From Symsagittifera roscoffensis (taxonomy: Eukaryota; Xenacoelomorpha; Acoela; Convolutidae): DNA of 30,865 nt. Below, in pieces: positions 20,586 to 29,038 of this stretch (positions are counted from its first letter, which is position 1; every line of letters begins with the position of its first letter). The stretch lies in NCBI RefSeq assembly GCF_963678635.1, contig NW_026971338.1:1-30865 (forward strand), given 5' to 3'. The position numbers and the translations under genes were made by a program. The notes beneath the pieces are model-generated. The model had not been told where the DNA came from and searched no databases. It saw nothing but the letters and a program-made list of their open reading frames with translations.

Positions 20586-21747
20586 TTTTTTTTTATTAAT
20601 TCAGAGTAAGTAAAAGGATTAAATGCAGCCATTTTATTTTGTGAAAAGTCAAATGTTTCAAAGAATATTGCAAGTCGCAAAAAGCAAAAAAATAGCTAAG
20701 CCCCCGCTTACATTTAATTTTTTATCATAAATCATAATATGAAGTTTGATTTAGTATGATTGAGTTTGAAAATTATCAATTGGGACGTCAGTTTTCGGAA
20801 GGATGTTGTAAGATCATCAAAATGAAATTGGGTGGCACAGAATTTGATCCTGATTTCGTTGGTATGCATGCAAAAGTAAGGAAATTTTTACATAAAATCT
20901 GAGCTACAACAAAAAACATCCAGTCACTGCCAATTAGCCTTTCGAATTTTTCTTGGGAAGAATTTTGATTGGCAAATTTTGATAAATGTTATTGATTACA
21001 CTATGAGACATCATAGGCACTGAAAAAAGCAATATATAAGACTCCTCGTTTGCTTCCTTGGTAGCAATCTTAAACAGGTAACTTTAAGGATCAGTTTTGC
21101 GCATCCAAAACAGTTTTGATTGTTGACCGAAACCGACATACTTCAGAACTTGATCGCATCAGCTATCTAAAAAAGGCTATCCCTGATTGAAAAAAAAAAT
21201 GCTTCGTAAAAGATGAAAAACCCTTGTATAAAGTATTCAAAATTGAAAAGTTGTCAAATTTAATGTTCATAGATTACGGATACAAACTTTTTTGGAAAAT
21301 CTTTTACGCTTATTTGTCAAGCTTAATTTTAATGAAATTAGATCCAAATCTGAGAAGCACATAGACTCCGAATGTACCAGTTTGAAATCCTTGCGACAAA
21401 TAGATGTTAATGTCAAAACCAGTTTGTATGTTTCCACATGAAAACTTGTCGTCAATGTCAACTTCAACAAACTAAATTTCAGTCCCTTTCAAAATTCGAA
21501 GCGAACATTTGTCGGTTAATCATTGGGTTCAATAACAAATTCCAAACCACACAAAGAGACTTTTTAAAATAAATTCGAAATTATCTCCGACGTTTTATTG
21601 TTGCTAGTTGTTCTCCGAAAGATTTATAAACGATACTTCTAAGGTCAAAAGATTCTTTTTTTATGAAACAATTTTTGAGATTGTTTCATTTTTTGTGGAA
21701 AGTTTTTGTTGGCTATTTGACAATCACAAAGAGATTTCTAAAATCAA
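20586..21747. other. Flank between retrotransposon and R1 cluster, no gene seen
   Basis: AT-rich. The T9 run at 20586 starts directly after the LTR and does not match the left flank, so no target duplication is evident. The minus-strand ORF 21267-21470 (67 codons) has no recognisable motif. Confidence 0.5.
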
Positions 21748-22281
21748 CAAGACTGCTCGTATCAGGGCGAAGCCCTGAATGTTCCCACTGCCTTTTAAGG
21801 TCTTTGGAGCAGCAGTAATACATAAAAAAATAAATGAAATAAAATAAAATGAATTTTTTTTTCTCAAATTTGAAATTTTTTAATGAAAATCTTCCCCCAC
21901 ACGCCAAATAAAGTATTAAAAGATAGATTTCGTTCCTTATAACAAATCAATTATGGCAAATAAGCTTCGTTCAACCAATTTGGAACGTTTTATAAGACGG
22001 ATTAAATCTCGCTTACGCGTTAATAGCGCGAATTATATTGCGCGTTAATTGTCCCAAATTGGTCAAAATGGCCAAAATGGCAATCTTTAAACCCTCATAA
22101 CTTTACGAAAAATGATCACAGGTGAAACATCTTTTCAAATTTAAGCTCAAGACAACAATATCTTTTGAACGACATAAAAAATTCCGTCAAAGAGGCTAAT
22201 TAAAAAGTCGAAATTTGTCTGAAGAAAAAAACACACCCGAGCACAAATATTCCGTTACTTTCGTATCGAAAGTCGGAACAA
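21748..22281 (+). repeat. R1 repeat, left arm of a 534-bp inverted repeat
   Basis: The outer end is caagactgctcgtatcaggg, with a 6-bp hairpin CAGGGC-GAA-GCCCTG. It continues through 'ccccacacgcc', 'gcgcgttaattgtccc' and 'aaaaatgatcacaggtg' to an inner end with a second hairpin, CTTTCG-tat-CGAAAG. The whole 534 bp is matched in reverse orientation by 25831-26363, about 90% by eye. Minus-strand ORFs inside are not protein-like. Confidence 0.88.
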
Positions 22282-22479
22282 AAAGACCTTAGGCATTTTT
22301 CCATGAAGCCTTTTATCATTCTTTCCATGACGAGCAGAGCAAAAAGTACGGCATAAATGACGATATTAGGCGTACTGGAAAAAAAAATATTCCAGCTGTT
22401 ACCAAAAATTATTGACGCCCAGGTTTGAAATCTCAAGGAGTTTTTCTCCGCAGTTGAATTGAAATTGAATTATTGTTCT

Positions 22480-22860
22480 GAGTTTGGAAGAAAGTAGGGA
22501 ATTTTGCTCGGGTGGGTTTTGTTCAGACCATCTTTCATAAATCTTGGACCAACGGCGATTGATCTCTTGGTCTGCATGGCCACTCGGGTGTGCACACGAT
22601 TATAGCAACCTGCCATGAATGTGTCTATATTGCTTGTTTTATCAGCCCGCATTACAAAGTTTTTCCGAATTGAATTGAAGAAGCTAATTGGTTTTACTAA
22701 ATCATTATACGACTCAAATAGTAACACGACTCAAATTCAAGTTTTGATTTTATTAGCCTAAATTTCTTAGTATTCCAAAAATTAAGTTACCAAAAACAAA
22801 TCGAGACCAATTAACGGGCACTCGAAACATTCAAGTATTTGCCTGATACGAGCAGTTTTG
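22480..22860 (-). repeat. R1 repeat, diverged reverse copy
   Basis: It contains a version of the inner-end motif (tgctcgggtgggttttgttcagac, at about 22506) and ends with the outer-end motif gcctgatacgagcagttttg at 22860. With 21748-22281 it forms an inverted pair of about 1.1 kb. The ORF 22470-22727 (minus, 85 codons) has no recognised domain. Confidence 0.6.
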
Positions 22861-22929
22861 TTTGATCATTTAATTCAAAAAGCAAACTCTAAATACGATT
22901 TTAATTCATTTATCTAGAAACATTAAAAG

Positions 22930-23165
22930 TAGTCTCCGGAAGAGTAATTGTCAATTTAACCATCGAGCTATAAGAACGCATTATATTGCCTGTTAATTGT
23001 CCGTAATTTTACAGAAGCCCCCGTAACTTTACAGAAAATATTCACATTTAAGATATATTTTTGATTTTGAGCTCATCGAAATTTTGGCTGAATAAAAAAC
23101 CAAACCAGGCACAAATATTCCGCATTTTCTTGAAAATTCGGAAAAATTAAGATCTTCCACGCCGG
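22930..23165 (+). repeat. R1 repeat, diverged partial copy
   Basis: Matches scattered along the same order as the 21748 copy: 'cgcattatattgcctgttaattgtcc', 'cccccgtaactttacagaaaat' and 'ccaggcacaaatattccgcattttc'. Both ends are lost. Confidence 0.6.
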
Positions 23166-23186
23166 ACATGGATATGCAATAAATAG

Positions 23187-23292
23187 GTGCATACACAAAA
23201 CAGTCCCATACAAAACAGTCCCATACAAAAGAGTCCGAAACATCAAAAAAAGGTTCAAAAAAACAGTCCCATACAAAACAGTCCAAAACCAG
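23187..23292 (+). repeat. Short minisatellite, unit acagtcccatacaaa
   Basis: About five units of 15-16 bp, interrupted by 'catcaaaaaaaggttcaaaa'. The same array, including the interruption, is found in reverse orientation at about 24885-25025. Confidence 0.8.
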
Positions 23293-23416
23293 TTGAATTT
23301 CTTGACCTTGATCTTTTGGCGCCGACAGAATTGATCTACGCTTTGAAAACTCAAACAGGGGCAATTAAAGATCAAAGAGTCAAAATTGGAACAATAAATT
23401 GGATGAAAATCAAAGG

Positions 23417-23487
23417 ACTGATGGTATAGTGGTTAGAGCGTAAGTCTCAGACTCTAGAGATCAAAGGATCGAATCTCCGGCGGCACA
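23417..23487 (+). tRNA. Degenerate tRNA-like element (pseudo-tRNA or SINE head)
   Basis: An A-box-like TGGTATAGTGG at 23421 is followed 40 bases later by a B-box-like GGATCGAATCT (23466). Between them lies an anticodon-arm-like segment (GTCTC, a loop of about 8, GAGAT). The acceptor ends do not pair and the T-stem is poor, so a working tRNA is unlikely. The internal polymerase III promoter elements are the main support. No anticodon is assigned. Confidence 0.4.
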
Positions 23488-23866
23488 AAATTTTTTTGCA
23501 ATTTTCCGAAAAAAGTTGAAATTCGGTTAAATATGATAACGGGTATATCTAGGGTACAACAAAGGGTTCAACCTTAGAGGGTTGGGCGGAGGGAAAAGAA
23601 AAATCAACACCTTGTATGTAATCATTATTTTGCCGGTTTCAAATCGACTCTAGCTCAATTTTGAAAAATCAAGGAAATTAATAAACATGGAAAAGTTTTA
23701 TTGCTTGGCAATATGGAACAAATGTGAAAATTAAATGAGAAAAGAAAAATCTGATGATTATTTAATATTTTAACTAGATCCTTTCAAAAACCCAATGATA
23801 TCAATGGGTTGATATGACTTAATCATAGTGATCGAGTTTTTGGTAGTTAGTTTTTTTTGGATCTGG
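23488..23866. other. No gene seen
   Basis: AT-rich sequence after the tRNA-like element. No ORF or repeat match was recognised, and no poly-A or simple-repeat tail typical of a SINE end was found. Confidence 0.45.
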
Positions 23867-24571
23867 CTACTTTTTGTCCTGCGCACATTTTTTCCAACAG
23901 TATTTCCGCATTTTTTGCTTGTCCTGGAACTTCTCGATCTGTTTTGGGAATGATGGATGCTTACTATTGACCAGTTTCACAAAATTGCTGTTCCAACCTT
24001 CTACAGCGTTGTTGGTGCGGGGAAGGTCGTTTTTTACTCTTTGATGGCAACACCATTGCTTCATATCAAATCTGGGCTTCTGTCGTCCTTGAGAAGTCAG
24101 TCTAACAATAATCAGGTAGCAGAGCGTAAGCAAAAGGAACAAGACTGCTCGTATCAGGGCGAAGCCCTGAATGTTCCGACTGCCTTTTAAGGTTTATGGA
24201 GCAGCAGTAATAACATAAAAATCAAAAGAAATAAAATGAAATGAAAATTTTTTTTTCTAAAATTTGAAATTTTTTTGAAAATCATCCCCCCACACGCCAT
24301 ATAAAATACAAAAAGAAAGATTTCGTTCCTTGTAACAAATCAATTATGGCACATAAGCTTCGTTCAACCAATTTAGAACAATTTATAAGACGGATTTACG
24401 TTTTTCGATGTCAGCTGGATCGGGGAAGTGGCAGTGATCTTTAACGATCTCAACGGAGTCGTCCTTTGTACGCACACGGCCATTGCAACTACTTTGTCCG
24501 CAGCGCCATGAAAGGGAGTTTTCTGCCAGTGTTCTGTGTTTAATATATGCATACCCTTCAAAAATCAGAAT
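23867..24571 (-). pseudogene. FLYWCH / MULE-type transposase remnant, interrupted by an R1 copy
   Basis: 24571-24399 encodes a FLYWCH-type zinc finger: FEGYAYIKHR, then WRCGQSSCNGRVRT and DHCHFPDPADIEK, with the Cys-Cys-His-His ligands in place. 24139-23867 encodes a C-terminal segment, LPRTNNAVEGWNSNFVKL followed by HPSFPKQIEKFQ, typical of proteins joining an N-terminal FLYWCH finger to a MULE transposase domain. The two pieces are separated by R1 sequence (24140-24398). The catalytic DDE domain, several hundred residues in intact relatives, is missing. It is a dead transposase or a domesticated-gene pseudogene. It lies between the two arms of the 534-bp R1 inverted repeat, which suggests that R1 arms may be MULE terminal repeats. 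Confidence 0.78.
24140..24398 (+). repeat. R1 repeat, truncated copy inside the transposase remnant
   Basis: It begins with the intact outer end caagactgctcgtatcaggg and runs to 'ttataagacggatt', about half of the full arm. It then gives way abruptly to the FLYWCH coding sequence. Confidence 0.88.
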
Positions 24572-24884
24572 TTTTGTTTGTAAGTATGATTTCCATCGAT
24601 AGATAGTGAATTTCGTTTGTATTGAGTGTTGTCAAATGTTTGCAAATGAAACAGATTGAACAACCTGTTTCTTTTTGCTTGGATTAAAAAAAGAGTCCAT
24701 TTTCTTAAGTTGCGTTAACTTTAACGTTTCGAATATTATTGCTTTTTTTGAGTGGCCGCTGCTGTTATCTAGGTTGTTCTAATTTCTCTACTATACTACC
24801 ATTGTTATCCGGATTAGCTGGAATCAAAATGTGTTTAATATGAGATAAGTTTACTTATCAGCTTCTAGAACAATTATCAATTCG
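24572..24884. other. No gene seen
   Basis: AT-rich. It could contain the upstream part of the transposase remnant, but no further motif was recognised. Confidence 0.4.
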
Positions 24885-25025
24885 ATCAATGGGACTGTTT
24901 TTTGGACTATTTTTCGGACTATTTTGGGGACTGTTTTGTATGGGACTGTTTTTTTGTACTTTTCTATGTTTTTTCGGACTGTTTTGTATTGGACTGTTTT
25001 GTATGGGACTGTTTTGTACAGACAT
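24885..25025 (-). repeat. Inverted copy of the acagtcccatacaaa minisatellite
   Basis: Minus-strand reading gives the same order of units and the same interrupting segment as 23187-23292, with extra units at its far end. Both arrays encode QNSPIQNSP-type peptides in one frame, which reflects shared DNA and not necessarily translation. Confidence 0.8.
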
Positions 25026-25380
25026 GAATAAATAGAGCCAAGACAGTTGAGTGCAATCATTCCACATCCACAAAGAATCCTATTTTGATTCTAGGAGTAC
25101 TGACAATAACTCAAAATCAGAATACAATAGCTTGCCAATCGTGAATTATTCAAAAACACAATCATTGATTCCGGCAAGTTGGCGAAAATCGTCAAACTGA
25201 GTCAGATGCAAGAGCGACAACTTAGTCAAATAAAACCTTGCACCCGATTCATTTCGTTGTTGTTGCGAGGGGTTAATCGCCGGCAAGTACAAATCTTCAA
25301 TTGATTTCCGAAAATGTATTGGCCTCTTTTCCAAGGGGTCAAATTTCAGATACTCAGCGTAACGACAGTCCAAAAGCAAA
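25026..25380. other. No gene recognised
   Basis: A minus-strand ORF (25146-25427, 93 codons, containing PWYEQFCLLLDCRYAEYLKF) has fairly protein-like composition, but I cannot assign a family. It runs into R1 sequence at its start and may be a transposon remnant. Confidence 0.35.
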
Positions 25381-25560
25381 CAAAACTGCTCGTACCAGGG
25401 CGAAGCACTGAATGTGTCGACTGGCATTCCATGTCAAATAGTTTCCGAAAACATCATTTAAAATTGTTCATAGTTCCGACTTTTGAAGAAAGTGGTGAAT
25501 GTTTACGCTTGAGGTGGTTTTTTTATTCATTCATTTTTGGAAATCTTTATTAAGCAATTT
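25381..25560. repeat. R1 end fragments, two orientations
   Basis: 25381-25420 carries a plus-oriented outer end (caaaactgctcgtaccaggg and a mutated hairpin). 25470-25535 carries a minus-oriented version of the inner end (ttccgacttttgaag, then cttgaggtggtttttt). Confidence 0.6.
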
Positions 25561-25830
25561 TGAAGGATCTTTATTATACCATATGAGAGGGGTTTTAGAG
25601 ATGCTGGTCCAAATTTGGTCCAAATAATTAAAAAATGAATTGAGGACAGAAATCTTTTTGAAACAATAAAGAGACGCTAAACATAGCCTTTGTATCTTAA
25701 ATAGCATGTGGGGGAATGAAATTTAAAAAAGTCATTTTTCCCTTTTTGATTATTTCGTCAATTACTGTATCATAAAAAATTTTCTATTTGGCCTCAACGC
25801 GCAATCAGAGCATTCAGGGCCTCGCCTTTA

Positions 25831-26363
25831 TTGTTCCGACTTTCGATACGAAAGTAACGGAATATTTGTGCTCGGGGTGGGTTTTTTTTTTCTTCAGACA
25901 AATTTCGACTTTTTAACTAGCCATTTTTGACGGAATTTTTTTTTATCATTCAAAAGGTATGCTTGTCCTGAGCATAAATTTGAAAAGATATTTCACCTGT
26001 GATCATTTTTCGTAAAGTTATGAGGGTTTAAATATTGCCATTTTGGCCATTTTGACCAATTTGGGACAATTAACGCGCAATATAATTCGCGCTATTAACG
26101 CGTAAGCGGAGATTTAATCCATCTTATAAATTGTTCCAAATTAGTTGATTTGCCATAATTGATTTGTTACAAGGAACGAAATCTATCTTTTTGTACTTTA
26201 TATGGTGTGTGGGGGGATGATTTTCATAAAAAATTTCAAATTTTAGAAAAAAAATTTCATTTTAATTTACTTCATTTAATTTTTTTTATGTATAACTGCT
26301 GCTCAATAAACCTCAAAAGGCAGTCGGAACATTCAGGGCTTCGCCCTGATACGAGCAGTCTTG
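25831..26363 (-). repeat. R1 repeat, right arm of the 533-bp inverted repeat
   Basis: Full-length reverse complement of 21748-22281, from the inner hairpin (CTTTCG-ata-CGAAAG) to the outer end ccctgatacgagcagtcttg. A further outer-end-like fragment (cattcagggcctcgcc, 25811) precedes it, suggesting nested insertions. Arms this long around a transposase remnant fit Mutator-like elements, but flanking 8-10 bp duplications were not found. Confidence 0.88.
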
Positions 26364-27239
26364 TTTACGTTTAGTGTAGTCTTGTAATCTTTTCAAAATT
26401 TTTGAAAAAGATTTTCTTGTGAAGTTTTTCATGAAGTTTTCATCAATCGAAACAATTCAAAAGGTTTAAAAGCCAGGGAAAGTAACATTTTAAGTGTTAA
26501 AGCAACCTCGTGGTATGTCCCATCTCTTTTTAAAACTATATTCTCAAAAAATGATCACAGGTAAACATTTTTTACACGGCTCAAGACATCAAATATGTTC
26601 TGAAAATTTGGTCTAATTGAAAATGGAAGCTGGTCTAGAAAAAAAACAATCACGAGCAGAACTAACACATAAACGCTTTCGTGGAAATTTGGAACAAAAA
26701 GAAAAAATATGCCACTAAAGCCTCGATAAATGGGGTAAGCAAAGCGGCAATGTAATCAATAGTTTTATCCGACATATAATCAGTTCTGAGATTCAATTCG
26801 ATTCATTTATAATATGAAAGTCATTTCACTCATGATTTGACTGACATTCAACAACATTCTCAAAATGTCCTTTTTCCCATTTTTGTGCATCGAGAAAAAT
26901 TGGTTTTTTTTTCTGTTTAGACAAAATTAGAGTGAAGATAACATTTCGTATTGATTCATTTGGAGATGAAATCACCAAAAAAGTTTGTTATGATTTCTTA
27001 ATTAAACACAAGTAGTTTTTTAATCAATGCAAATAAAAAAAAACGTTTTCCTCTGTTAAAATTCTTAATTTGATTTTAATGAGTGAGGAAGGAGTTTTCT
27101 ATGCAATTTTTACAGTAGCTGGGTTTTCCAGTTTTTCATTTTATTCTTAGAAGTGTGATATATGTTTTTCTTCGTCTGGCATCAAACCTAGTTCCACGGA
27201 CTCGAAGAGCCATTAGTTATTGTTTTTTAAGTCAGTAAT
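26364..27239. repeat. AT-rich region with one diverged R1 copy
   Basis: 26520-26710 shows plus-oriented R1 traces ('aaaaatgatcacaggtaaac', 'ggctcaagaca', 'cacgagcagaac', 'ctttcgtggaaatttggaac'). The rest has no gene or repeat I recognise. Confidence 0.45.
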
Positions 27240-27480
27240 ATTGTATCGACTTTCAAAGAAAATGCGAAATTTTTATGCTTGGGGTGGTTTTTTGTGAACG
27301 TATTGTTGTCCCCTGAACACATATCTAAAAAATTATTTATATGTTATCTTTTTTTAGAAGTTATGGGGGGGGGGGGGGGTTTAGAGATTGCCAATTAGAC
27401 CAATTTGGGACAAATAGTGTGCGATACATTTCGCTCCATTGTCGCGTAAGCGGAAATATAATCCACCGTAGAAATCATTC
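27240..27480 (-). repeat. R1 repeat, diverged copy with a G15 tract
   Basis: Minus-oriented order: 'tatcgactttcaaagaaa', 'gcttggggtggtttttt', 'agttatg', a run of 15 G (27365-27379), 'gattgcca', 'gaccaatttgggacaa', 'gtcgcgtaagcgg'. The G run replaces a short 'agggt' in other copies. Confidence 0.7.
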
Positions 27481-27534
27481 CAAATTGAATGGAGGCGAGT
27501 AATTAAGTATATTTATTACTTCGCTATAAGCAAA

Positions 27535-28024
27535 GAAGGCTGCTCGTATCAGGGCAAAACACTGAATGTTCCGAAATCCTGAGTTTTAATTGGTCTAAGA
27601 AATCTTTTGGTTAATTGATTGTTGGAAAAACTATTTGGAGCAATTTTGTAACAAAGGAAGATTCGCTCGCATGTAAATTTAGAAGAAACCAACAGTTTAG
27701 ACAGCATCGTGGCAGGATACTATAATGGTGTGCATTACCGGCTGAGCCGATGAAGATCAAGAGATCTGTCCGCGGAGGGAAAAGAGTTTGTAAATTGTTC
27801 TGAACATATAAACCATCCTCAGCTTGCATATTCTTCACTTCCTTCAAAAGTCGGAACAAATGTACACTTTGTACCTTAAACAGCCTGTTGGGATGATTTA
27901 AAAACTCATTTTTTTTTCTTTTTTTAAACTATCACCCCATTTCAAAAAGCAAATACTACTCCATAGACTTTCTCCATAACATGCAGCCGAAACATTTAAT
28001 CTCGCCGCAATACGAGCAGTCTTG
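27535..28024. mobile_element. R1-ended non-autonomous element (~490 bp)
   Basis: It starts with a plus-oriented outer end (gctgctcgtatcagggc) and finishes with a minus-oriented one (gcaatacgagcagtcttg), so the termini are inverted copies of one another. The interior (including minus ORF 27611-27859) has no recognised domain and a minus-oriented R1 trace at 27850-27930. No clean target duplication was seen. Confidence 0.55.
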
Positions 28025-28731
28025 TTGGCATTGATGCTGAATTTCAAATTTCAATTTTCAATTTCTATCCAAATAATTATGAAAACTATCCCAAAAAATG
28101 TCGAAAAAAGATTTTTTGAAAATATTAAAAATTTTTTTTTTAAAAAACATTAAAAAAAAGTTTGAAAACGTTTTGCAGTTAATAATGTGGCTGGCAAATC
28201 CTCATCTTCTGTCGTAGAGTTCAGTTATCCGCACTATAATTCCTTTTGTTTTGTAATTCTTAATTCAATAATTGAACATGAGCTCCACAATTCAAATAAT
28301 TTCATATCGGTCATCTGAAAAAAGCCATTAATTAATGATTTGAGACGTCCCTCAAGTTTCTCGTCCCATTTGATTTTTAACATTTGGGGCGGATCTAGAA
28401 CTTTCTCGAGTGTGGAAGGGAGTTGAATTTGAACTTCAGAATTAAACTGAAAATTTTGTCGACGGTTTTTCTATGTCGACCAAATGGATTTTCCGAGTTC
28501 TCCCAAGTAACTATTAATGCTCGAGCTTTTTGTGCGATCATGGAATAATTTTGCAAAATTAGGCTAAAAATTAAGCTTTTGGCTTTTTTTCTGAAAATTT
28601 TGACCAAAATTATTTCCAAAAAATCATGAATATTAGTATACAAAAACTTTTTTCAGGTGTTATGCTATAAAAACGGATGTCGTAAAATTTCATTTAAGGG
28701 GCAATTTTTTGGGTGGTTATTGTTTCGATCC
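28025..28731. other. No gene seen
   Basis: Homopolymer-rich AT sequence. The minus ORF 28395-28643 has no recognisable motif. Confidence 0.45.
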
Positions 28732-29038
28732 CAGTAGCGGATTTAGGGCGGGGGGATTTTAGTGTCAGCTAGTCAAAAACGGAGGTCTCATAATTGTGCT
28801 AAAGGGGGACCCTTTGGCACTATTACAAGACCTCCATTTTTGTCTCGCTGGCCCTAAAATTTTTCTAAAGGCGACATAGGCGCAAATATATACCATTTTT
28901 GAGGGGGAAGAACGCGCCAAAAAAAAACATTCTTTTTTTTCAAAACTGTCGAAAGAGTGCCTTAAAACGCCTTTTTGCCTGTTTTTTTTTTAAAACACCA
29001 ACCCCCCTCTCCTCAAGAAAATCTTAGATCGGCCCCTG
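28732..29038. mobile_element. hAT-like MITE, 307 bp
   Basis: Imperfect terminal inverted repeats: cagtagcggatttagg at the left and the complement of caggggccgatctaag at the right. Flanking octamers ttcgatcc and gtcgagcc match at 6 of 8 positions, consistent with an aged 8-bp target duplication as made by hAT transposases. The interior folds: caaaaacggaggtct (28774-28788) pairs with 28828-28842 in 14 of 15 positions, and gtgctaaaggg (28796-28806) with ccctttggcac (28810-28820). No coding capacity. Confidence 0.65.

Noticed and set aside
21748-26363. R1 as a Helitron end (hairpin near the terminus)
   Set aside because: The end reads CTTG after the hairpin rather than CTRRT, and the arms occur as long inverted repeats, which Helitrons lack.
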